Source: Amoebidium appalachense
Taxonomy: Eukaryota > Ichthyosporea
Direction: 5' to 3'
Length of the DNA stretch: 64,000 bases
Assembly (NCBI GenBank): GCA_963693365.1
Contig: CAVNZM010000007.1
Location: 9,672,001 to 9,736,000, forward strand
Part shown: in pieces, positions 56,805 through 64,000 of the stretch
Layout: every line of letters begins with the position of its first letter
How positions within the stretch are numbered: position 1 is the first letter of the stretch
Program-made: the position numbers and the translations under genes
Notes under the pieces: model-generated
Told to the model about the DNA's origin: nothing
The model's database searches: none
Seen by the model: the letters and a program-made list of their open reading frames with translations, nothing else

Positions 56805-57887
56805 CTTTCCAGTCACCACCATCACAACATGCAATTACATGTTCCCTGCACCATCCCGCCCTGCCTGTGTTGCCTTTAGTCCCCCCCCCCCCCCTTTATC
56901 AATTAGAGCTCTATACTCGTCCAGATTAATATTAAATTACAAATGATAAAAGTTTTTCATACATTTGGGCCAGTATACTTAATTGGGATGTGCTGGCAGG
57001 CAACGGAGACACAAGTCTGCCAGGTGGTTGAGCCCGGTGGCTCTGTGATCGATGTGACAACAGAGACCCCAGATGTGCCGTTTGGTAAGTCATGTGCTAA
57101 CTCACCTTTGCTCGAGCTGTGTTTGTGTTTATGCAGTAGTGTTGATCACACTGGAATGCAACACCGTGTGATTCTTGTAACCTCGCCGGCATAACTGGAA
57201 CACACAACCTGTAAGCATAATCCCGTCCAAGGCTGTGTGAATGTTGTTGTTGACTTTTGCCACCTGATGTGCTTCTTGTCGACGTGTCTGTGTCTTTGAC
57301 GTTTACTTGGCTCGGTGCATCTATAATGTTAGTGATGGATAAATCATGCTCTTTTCCATGGATGATGGCTAGGTGGGACATATGAAGTCAAAGCATGAGC
57401 CACAATGTTTGCCCTGAAAACGGCCTCCAATCAGAACAAGGCAGAATTTACGATACGATTGGATTTTGGTCTGAATTTTTTCTCCTGGCCGGCGCACGGG
57501 AATCTGAGCGAAGCAGAATTAACTTCATATTGAACCGCGGCGTATTGGAAAGGCCTCTCTTTGTTCTGATTGGAGGCCGTATTCAGTGCAAGCAATGTAG
57601 CGCTAGTGCTGATGGTGGGGGTGGGTGCATGCAGGCACATCATTTCAGACCAAGGTGCAGATCTGCATCAACCGTGTGGACGGCAAGAGGTGCATTCTGA
57701 GGGTCACGGCAATGTGCCACTTCCTCAAGAGCTCCATGATGCGGGGGGCAATAGAAAAAGGTTTGCCCCCCATGATGACCAAGTGGCAATATCGCCTGTA
57801 TTGTTGTGGTAGTTGTTGTTCTGCAGATGGAGACAAGCTCCACAGATCAATTGACACACGCCACACACATGCCTGCGCACGCACGCA

Positions 57888-57930
<43 letters not shown>

Positions 57931-58781
57931 TCCCACCCCCACCCCCCCGCCCCGTTGAAACAAAGTATGGGTTGGGAACCACGCGCGAGAGGTTAAAGAG
58001 TCGAAGCCCGTGCTTTTGTGGAGGCATAGGAACCCCCCTGATGATGGGCTCTGTTCAAGTGTCCTCTGCCTGCACGCTTAAATTGTTTGATTTTGGTTTT
58101 CCCACTTTTGTGACGTTTTGTTGTGGCTCTTTGTTGTCTCCTCCATATTTCCAACCCTCTAACACATCCCCCTCCCCCCCCCCCCCCCCCCCCCTCTCCC
58201 TACCTGCCTCTGTGCCTCTTTCAGCCTACAAGCCCTCCCGTATGCCTGGGCTGGAAATCGAATTTTACTTGGGGCGGGGGGCTCACCTTTTCTATACATC
58301 GAGCATATCTGGTGCGCAGGTTGTCCTTCTTTTTCCAAAAGATTATGCAAAAAGTTTGCGGCTAGCCTGCAACAGAACAGATGGGCACTCTATGTACATA
58401 GGGGATGCGGGCGGGCGACGAAGGGAAGAGGGTGATTAAAGGAGCAAAGTGATGGCCAAGCTGTGTGGCTCACATGGGCCCACTCCACAGGGGGGCAGCA
58501 GGGGTTAAAGCAGACATACACGGAGTTTGCTAAGAGTCTGCGTGACCAGCTGACAAAGAAAAAGGGCCAAAGGAAGGTGGACTCCAAGGTCTCGGTGGAG
58601 GAGACCGCCCAGAAGCAAGGTGAGGGGCCAGGGGTGTGTGGGTGCATGGTCAACGGTGTTTGCGCTTTGATTTGTGGGTGTTATAGGTGTGGGTATAGTA
58701 GGTTTAGGTGTGTGCATGTGTACGTGCGTGTGTGCATGTCCGTGTGCGAGTGCTTGTGTCTTTTTTTTTCTTTTTTCTTTT

Positions 58782-58813
<32 letters not shown>

Positions 58814-58910
58814 GGGGGGGGGGGCTCTTGCATAGTCTGGAAGCCCATTTGTGCACCCATTTCAATATGAAATACGAGGCAGGAGCGAGGTTTGCCCCAA
58901 TGTCGAAGGC

Positions 58911-58941
<31 letters not shown>

Positions 58942-59142
58942 TGGTGTCGATTTGTCTAACATGTATGCATGTTTGCAACTGACACGGTAAACAGGGCTTC
59001 TGCAGCGCCTGGCACTGGGCACCGTAGCTGTGCCGGCCAGTGCCGTGGCCATAGTGCTGATACTGCTGCTTGCATCCACCATCGTCAACCTGTCCCTCTA
59101 CCGGGCAGTATACGCCATGCAGCCACAGGTAAACACTCAGCC

Positions 59143-59187
<45 letters not shown>

Positions 59188-59427
59188 CCACCACCACCAC
59201 CACCACCACCACCACCACAGTACCGTGACTGCACCACCACCACCACCACCACAGTACCGTGACTGCACCACCGCCACCACCGCCGCCGCCGCCCCACCCT
59301 CCCTTCTCCTGTTAGCTTGCTAAGGGGGAATCCACACACCCCTTCACACCTACGAACAATGATTATTAAGGTGTTAGGAGAGCAGGTGTTTTGCCTGTAG
59401 GGAGAGAGAGAGAGAGAGAGACTGAGG

Positions 59428-59503
<76 letters not shown>

Positions 59504-59650
59504 ATTTTTATTTTATTCAATGATTTTTTTTTTATTTTATTTTTTTTTTTTGGGGGGGGGGGGGAGGAGAAGAGGGAGGGGGTTGAAACTGAATAAAACT
59601 AATGGATGAACTTTTCTGGCTCTTGGGTCTTGTTGCAGGACTGGCCATGA
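40287..59650 (+). CDS. Triple C2 - VASt - transmembrane protein (lipid contact-site type), 26 exons
   Basis: Exons: 40287-40353, 40524-40686, 41197-41275, 42051-42129, 43051-43098, 43220-43308, 44393-44517, 45460-45573, 46457-46621, 47125-47193, 47735-47806, 48746-48824, 49186-49308, 49770-49862, 50639-50774, 52137-52198, 53428-53568, 54117-54200, 54863-54962, 55370-55446, 56486-56680, 57000-57084, 57635-57760, 58491-58619, 58995-59128, 59639-59650. Phases agree throughout, 881 residues. C2A about 8-120 ([18 protein letters not shown]); C2B about 155-270 ([30 protein letters not shown], ends KWRDL); C2C about 385-555 ([14 protein letters not shown]). VASt about 597-834 ([47 protein letters not shown]). 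One hydrophobic helix about 845-870 ([17 protein letters not shown]), then a very short tail. Known: VASt domains bind or move sterols at ER contact sites, and C2 domains bind membranes, often with calcium. Contact-site tethering is inferred. The terminal exon (DWP stop) is the least certain. Confidence 0.83.
40745..40798. repeat. 27-bp exact tandem duplication
   Basis: The unit beginning GGCTCTCTCACTCTGC occurs twice head to tail, in intron 2 of the C2-VASt gene. Confidence 0.9.
42350..42510. repeat. (CA)n and (CG)n mixed repeats
   Basis: Alternating CA and GC dinucleotide arrays with two GCGCGCGC blocks (about 42334-42354 and 42467-42480), in the intron after exon 42051-42129. Alternating purine-pyrimidine sequence of this kind can adopt Z-DNA. 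Confidence 0.85.
42882..42950. repeat. (GA)n microsatellite
   Basis: About 33 GA units within a 370-base purine-only stretch (42590-42980) in the intron before exon 43051-43098. Confidence 0.9.
44314..44365. repeat. Poly-C tract, about 52 bases
   Basis: Uninterrupted C run shortly before the acceptor of exon 44393-44517, where it may serve as part of the polypyrimidine tract. Confidence 0.95.
45880..46150. repeat. AT-rich minisatellite
   Basis: Imperfect tandem units of about 27 and 54 bases built on ATTGTGATATACTGGAAGA-like words, in the intron between exons 45460-45573 and 46457-46621. Confidence 0.8.
46227..46276. repeat. Poly-G tract, about 50 bases
   Basis: Uninterrupted G run in the same intron as the AT-rich minisatellite. 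Confidence 0.95.
48343..48480. repeat. (ACGC)n and (ACGCAC)n array
   Basis: About 19 ACGC tetranucleotides pass into hexanucleotide ACGCAC units, in the intron before exon 48746-48824. Confidence 0.95.
51065..51284 (+). repeat. Dispersed 220-bp repeat, copy A
   Basis: Near-identical (about 95% by eye) to 57954-58170 in the same orientation; both copies sit in introns of the C2-VASt gene and end in TTTCCAACCCTCTAAC followed by poly-C. A shorter relative of the 3' end lies at about 49441-49490. No long reading frame is conserved. Confidence 0.85.
51290..51795. repeat. Minisatellite with 8 units in higher-order arrangement
   Basis: Each unit has a constant core (CCTTTTCCTTCTTTCCCCCT) plus a variable C tract. 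The unit types run A-B-C-A-B-C-D-D: A begins GAACTCCCT, B begins CCGGACCCC and ends in CTTTG, C begins GGGACCCC, and D begins CGACCCC. It directly follows copy A of the dispersed repeat. Confidence 0.85.
52300..52941. mobile_element. Foldback/MITE-like element flanked by TTAA
   Basis: Two imperfect inverted arms of about 300 bases. The outer ends are GGGCGCTGGATCTGTGGGC and its near complement; the inner ends are GCCGTTTTGTTCGCCT (52593-52608) and its complement (52650-52665). TTAA stands on each side (52296-52299 and 52942-52945), consistent with a target-site duplication. No transposase is encoded, so it is non-autonomous. It lies in the intron between exons 52137-52198 and 53428-53568. Confidence 0.8.
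54195..54395 (+). repeat. Tandem repeats copied from an exon/intron boundary
   Basis: Units of about 30-50 bases with GATGGGGTATGTGTGATTGT, related to the end of exon 54117-54200 and its donor, recur in the first 200 bases of the following intron; one unit also copies the exon words AAGACGCTG.GGATCC. Confidence 0.75.
56211..56440. repeat. (CA)n arrays
   Basis: Two CA arrays separated by mixed CGCA/GCGC sequence, upstream of the acceptor and branch-like ACTAAC of exon 56486-56680. Confidence 0.95.
57420..57580. mobile_element. Small terminal-inverted-repeat element
   Basis: Perfect 20-base terminal inverted repeats, ACGGCCTCCAATCAGAACAA at 57420-57439 and its complement at 57561-57580, bound a 161-base AT-balanced core without coding capacity. 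It lies in the intron before exon 57635-57760. No clear target-site duplication was seen. Confidence 0.7.
57954..58170 (+). repeat. Dispersed 220-bp repeat, copy B
   Basis: Second copy of the repeat at 51065-51284, with about ten substitutions by eye; again it leads straight into poly-C. Confidence 0.85.
59195..59293. repeat. (CAC)n trinucleotide repeat with duplicated insert
   Basis: CAC triplets interrupted twice by CAGTACCGTGACTGCAC, then GCC triplets, in the last intron of the C2-VASt gene. Confidence 0.9.
59400..59502. repeat. (GA)n followed by (GT)n
   Basis: GA array with one CTGAGGGG interruption, passing directly into about 20 GT units. Confidence 0.95.
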
Positions 59651-59904
59651 CAAAATTTGGATCTTCACGACCCCCCCCCCCCCCCCCCAACGTCCACCAC
59701 CACCACCACCACCCGGCTCATCCACCGCCTTTTCTTCTCCCTCATGTCCATATGCGTAACAACAAGTACCAACCCCTAGGAACTTTTTCCTGAAGAGATG
59801 GGATGCTTTTGGAAAAAATGTACGCCGGGGGGGAGGGGGGGGGGACAAGTACAGGTAAGGAAATACACCACAGCACCTCCTCCATTGACACTGGATCCCC
59901 TGCA

Positions 59905-60373
59905 GGCCGTAGACCCCACCGTCAGTGTTGGCGGCATCAAAGCCGAGGGGGAAGACAGCTGTCCGGCCACCGGCTGTGCAGATCCAGCACACGACCCCCC
60001 CCCCCCCCCCCCCCCCCCCTCCCCCTCCCCTCCCCCCCCTCCTTCCCCTTCATCGCCATCTCCACAAAATCCACCCACACCATCCATCACCATCACCCAT
60101 CACTGCACACACAGGGTGACTCTGGAGCTTCGCGTACATTTCCCCTGCACACCACATCTGCCCACCGTGGTTAACTGCATAGCCACCAGCACCACGATAA
60201 CTGGGACTCAACACCTGCCGAAGGCCATCTACGTATGTTCTGCAACGAAACATGCATGCCGCACATGAACATTTGTGATTTATCGCGACTCTTTTCTTTA
60301 GCGGAAGTATTCTTGTCAGGAGACACCTCTCCCTCGCACACACTTTCCCTCTAGGTTTTCTGGGGTGGCAACG
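59905..60373 (+). other. Isolated exon-like segments, alternative 3' end or unrecognised gene
   Basis: After CCCTGCAG, 59905 opens AVDPTVSVGGIKAEGEDSC. After CACACAG, about 60116-60231 reads VTLELRVHF through LPKAIY and meets a GTATGT donor. After TTTCTTTAG, 60301-60372 reads RKYSCQETPL and meets GTAAGT. The splice signals are good but the phases do not chain cleanly to the upstream gene. They could be alternative terminal exons of the C2-VASt gene or parts of another gene. Confidence 0.25.
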
Positions 60374-63147
60374 TAAGTTCGACTGCCACACATTTGGAAA
60401 CTGTCACCTATTTACGAAGGCCTCTAGACTAGCCTAGTTTGTTACCGATAAACTAAATATGACCAGGGTAGTGAGTGATATATGTACTTTTGGTGCAGCA
60501 TCTTTTTAGGAAGACTGAATAAGCATCGGCTAACTCAACCAGCCCATATATTAACGAAGTGTTAAGAGAGATAAATCGCCGCCGTGGGCATGATTTGGGT
60601 GATAGCAAGGTTGTGAAGAGACTAGGCCTTCTAAACGCTGTGAAGTAATAGGTAATAAAAAGACCTATAATAGAACATGCCGAAAGCCCCTGCCATAGGA
60701 ATGATGTAGTCGATCGATTCAAAACGGCTTGGATCAGCCCCGTGCTAATGTTTGGGCTAAGGCTGGATTAAAAAACACAACCAAAGGCCCCGATCCGAAA
60801 GCATTTCACCAATATGAAAAACAAGACAGCAGCAGTGTTTTTGGTTTATTTAACGCACTACGTAGTACCTGTCAAGTAAGGTACAAAGGAACGTGTGCAC
60901 GTAAGGTACAAGGTGGTGGTGATGACCGTGACAAGCAGATTGTATGCAGTGCATGCACTTGTTAGCACGCCCTGACTGTTCTTCCTTCTGAAGCCGTACG
61001 ATCAAATGAACTCTAGCTCCAGCTTTCAATCTTCTTCCCTTGAATAAGAACTACCAGCTACCCCATATGGCACTAGCAGAGGTCCCAGGCACCTGTCATT
61101 TATGTTTTTCTCCGATCGAGGCTCTGTTGTCTGTCTGCAGCACAGTGATTAGTCTGCTCATGACATCATAAGATTGAGAATCTACTTTGACCGAATGGGG
61201 CAAAACGTTTGGTCGCGTTTAGGCGGGTCTACATAGAAGACTATCTAAGCCACTCGTGGCGCTGATCCCAGTCTCAGCGACGGCTCTTGCATTACAGTAG
61301 TATTTTTCGCGTTGAGTGCTGCTTTTTTTGTTGTTTTCTTGTTGTTTTTTTTTGACATCTCAAAGGGCCACACACCAAACTGTGGTCTTACACAGGTCTT
61401 GCACAAGAATTTCTTCATTTACTGCCGACGCTCACCTTTCCACAAGCTTTTTCCAACTCGTTTGTTCTAAACAGGGCTCGAAGGTTCCCGACCCTTCCCA
61501 TGCCACGGGCCGCATAGTTACCGAGCATCACGGTGTTGATGACAACGCTGCCGCACAGGCAGTATATACGGGGAAAAAACATGTTTTGCGGCGCATGCGC
61601 GCACCACTAAGTCAGAAGGTTGGTGCCAAGGCGTGGTCTCTCCCTCTCCCTTGTTCGCTACCTTGTCTGGTGCTGCACCCTTCTCTGTCTCCCTTCATTA
61701 CCGTTCTTGTTCCGCTTGGTAGCAACTATTCAACTCTTTCTGGCCGTAGATTTTTCCCCACATAAATCCTGTCCTGACAGAAGCTGGGCAAACTGGGTGC
61801 TTTTAGGGACAGTGCATCTTTGCGTCTGCCCTTGGTAGCAAAACATGAGCTTTGTGATGGCAAGGATTTATGTACGTTATCGTGTTTGCTCCTGATGCCT
61901 ATTTCTCAGGGGGTTGTTTTCTGTACGCTCGAGGGTTGTGCTTTTCTTCTGATCATAAGCACGTGGTTACCCAACATCCGCTTGAACACCTAGCTGGTGT
62001 TTTTGTGATGAATGCTTGTTTCCTGCTGGTGGTTTTCGGCCAGTGCTAGTATTAGACTGTGCTTCTGTCGAAAGCTCGCTGTGTGTGTGCAAAACGCTTG
62101 CTTGCTATGTTGAAATTGGCGCCTGGCGCAGTCCAGGTGTACTTGCTTGCTCTTGCACAAGCTGGGTTAGGCTGACCGCCTCTATTCACGGGTGCCTTGT
62201 TTTAGGAGATGCAGATGCAGAGTTCCTCTTCTGAACTCTTTTCTTGGCAAATATCTGGAAGAGAGGGAACCCAAATATTGGTGGAACACTGGGGAAAGAG
62301 AGAGAGAGTGTGTGTGTGTGTGTGTGCGCGCGCATGTGTGTAGTAGTGATTTTAGCTGTTTTCGGTCGCCTGAGTCTATTATCTTTTCAAAGTGGTGGAC
62401 GGTGGCAATTTTTTATTGTGAGGGTTGGAGGGGGGGGGGGGTGGAAGGGAATGGAATGGTCCACCTGATGTTGCTTGTCTTGCCTTACTTTCTTCTCTTT
62501 AAACGCTATCACCCCTTCCCTCCTTGTTTCATCCCCCCCCCCCCCCCCCCCCCCCCCCCGTGCGGGCCCCCGTGCACCCCTCGCCGGGGGCACGCACAAG
62601 TCCATAGCTCATCCGTTATTCACTGTCAGTGGAATGTGGTTCGTGCACTTTAGTCTGGATGTTGTGATGATGTGATCATGCTTGCCTTTGGTAGCCCCAG
62701 CAATACTTTATGCTCTTGCACGTTTTTCACGTACGCAGGGCTTAGCGTGTGATCCAACTCTGTATGTCCCATTACTCAAACTGTCTTGCAAGCACACATT
62801 TCCCTTCATCCCTCCCTCCCCCCCCCCCCTCCCCCTCCCCCTCCCCCCTCGTGTTATCCGTTTGTTCTTGTGTACTTCGTACTTTTTGACGCATTCAAAC
62901 CCCCCCCCCCCCCCCCTCCCCCCCCCCATCTCGCCTTCTTTATGTGGAAAAGGTCCCTTTGCCTTGTAATTTTCAATGTCCGGCATCCGAAATATGATGT
63001 TTGTCTTTGCCTGTAGGGTTTTGTGGGTTTCTGCTTTTTGGCTTGTTGTCCCCTTAAATACATTGTGTTCTCTTCAGCTGACCTTTTTTACCACTACCCC
63101 CCCCCCCCCCCCCCCCCCCGGCCCCTCCCATCAGGCACGCGCGCGCG

Positions 63148-63200
<53 letters not shown>

Positions 63201-63630
63201 CACGCACACACACTTGCATACTCTTTGTGTCCTTCTCCCCCCCCATCCTCCCCCCCCAACCCCCCAGGGAGGTGGGGGGGGGGGGGAGGGGTATGCACAA
63301 GCACACACACATGCACCGTCCCGCTGCCTTGCCAACCTCCCGTGCTTATGTCTAGTTTCTTTCTTTTCAGTTGGGAAGAAGAAAGGTGCAGCTTAGCATG
63401 GTGCCTCATGTCGGCATGTGACCCAGAGCGGTGCTCTGCTTATGCTTCGTGTGCTCACTTTTGCTCCTCTCTATTGTCTATGTAGCAATCGTTCGCTCCC
63501 CCCCATCAATATGTATTGCATTCACATGATGCTAACCTTGACTACGCCACTGTTTTTGACCACAGTGACCGCATCATCTTCTCTTTCTTCCCCATGGACC
63601 TATATACTGACATGTTGCGTGATTGTGCAG
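60374..63630. other. Mostly non-coding stretch before MYND gene
   Basis: Apart from the candidate exon at 61475-61618, no supported gene. An 89-codon minus-strand frame at 60453-60722 has ordinary composition but no splice or family support. A strong TTTCTTTTCAG acceptor at 63360-63370 precedes a short frame ending GKKKGAA at 63396, a possible terminal exon. AATAAA occurs at 60654. Low-complexity C, CA and CG runs lie at 62532-62560, 62820-62930 and 63098-63200. Confidence 0.4.
61475..61618 (+). other. Candidate internal exon, 48 codons
   Basis: TTCTAAACAG acceptor, 144 open bases in phase 0 (begins GSKVPDPSHATGRIV, ends RAPLSQK) and a GTTGGT donor. Composition looks coding, but no family is recognised and no partner exon was found with certainty. 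Confidence 0.3.
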
Positions 63631-63634
63631 GAGA

Positions 63635-64000
63635 ATGGGCCGGGGGGGCAGTGAGGAGGGGCCCCCCAGTGCGGGGGCTGGTGGGCGTGTGGGCATCGTG
63701 CGGTGTAGGTTCTGTCTGGACCCATGCACGGGCTTGACTAGCTTTGGCACGTGCACACGCTGTGGTGTGGCCGTGTACTGCTCACGCACCTGCCAGGCCC
63801 ATGACTGGCCACGACACCGACCAGAGTGTGTGCCGAATGCAAGCTCCCCACGGGTACGTTGTGTGTGTGTGTGCTTGGCGTGTGCGTGTGCACACGCATG
63901 ATAGTCGACACACAGGTACACTCAAGGCTATGTCACACACAAGTGCAGGTGTACATGTTGTCTGTGCCACGGCTGTGTGCATGCACTGTGGGCTTGTGCT
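63635..64000 (+). CDS. MYND zinc-finger protein, first coding exon, partial
   Basis: The exon appears to start at 63631 after TTGTGCAG and to end at 63853 (CCACGG|GTACGT). The first ATG, at 63635, opens 73 codons in phase 0. Residues about 24-63 form a MYND finger: CRFC, CTRCGVAVYCS, CQAHDWPRH and final PEC supply the Cys/Cys/His/Cys ligands in the usual spacing. MYND fingers mediate protein-protein contacts in SMYD methyltransferases and many other proteins. The class of this one depends on exons beyond the window. If the reading frame is joined to an upstream coding exon, the true start would be earlier. Confidence 0.75.

Noticed and set aside
40287-59650. Assignment of the C2 gene as a ferlin or synaptotagmin
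   Set aside because: The C2 repeats first suggested this, but the downstream exons clearly form a VASt domain, and ferlin-specific FerA/FerB/DysF segments are absent.
60453-60722. 89-codon minus frame as a retroelement fragment
   Set aside because: No reverse transcriptase, integrase or gag motif is recognisable, and the frame is short enough to occur by chance.

Overview
The window is nuclear DNA of an intron-rich eukaryote. Five genes (one possibly two) and the start of another are split into many short exons with GT-AG introns, CTAAC/CTAAT-type branch sites just upstream of several acceptors, and introns loaded with (GT)n, (CA)n, (CT)n and long poly-C/poly-G tracts. There is no operon structure, CRISPR array, rRNA or recognisable tRNA. 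The gene set is a fungal/plant-type tRNA ligase, a class C 7TM receptor with a bacterial-like binding domain, a C2-VASt membrane protein, an ARF GTPase, a lysine-rich nuclear protein and a MYND finger. It fits a unicellular protist or alga (a unicellular holozoan is one candidate), but I cannot fix the taxon from sequence alone.

Layout. 1-976: low-complexity 3' flank. 977-13071 (-): a 19-exon, 787-residue three-domain tRNA ligase (adenylyltransferase, P-loop kinase, 2H phosphoesterase) whose exon phases all agree. 13072-13902: short divergent promoter region. 13903-19334 (+): Lys/Ala/Pro-rich, AT-hook-bearing nuclear protein built from repeated phase-1 exon modules. 19335-23271: no convincing gene. 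23272-31716 (+): class C (GABA-B-like) receptor whose ectodomain resembles a bacterial extracellular solute-binding protein, with a coiled coil in its tail. 31717-32944: short convergent intergenic region. 32945-38504 (-): a five-exon, 182-residue ARF-family GTPase. 38505-40286: divergent promoter region with several CCAAT-type boxes. 40287-59650 (+): a 26-exon, 881-residue protein with three C2 domains, a VASt domain and a C-terminal transmembrane helix. 59651-63630: mostly non-coding, with a few isolated exon-like segments. 63635-64000 (+): first coding exon of a MYND zinc-finger gene that runs off the window.

The genes do not form a pathway. Two have membrane-trafficking themes (ARF; C2-VASt sterol/lipid contact-site type) and are divergently arranged about 1.8 kb apart. 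The repeat content is the other main feature: a foldback element flanked by TTAA at 52.3 kb, a small terminal-inverted-repeat element at 57.4 kb, a foldback at 8.0-8.6 kb, a 220-bp dispersed repeat that runs into poly-C (51.1 and 58.0 kb), a minisatellite with higher-order structure at 51.3-51.8 kb, and a recurrent sense-strand C tract just downstream of 5' splice sites.

Exon coordinates were worked out by hand from reading frames, splice sites and phase continuity. They should be treated as a manual gene model without transcript support.
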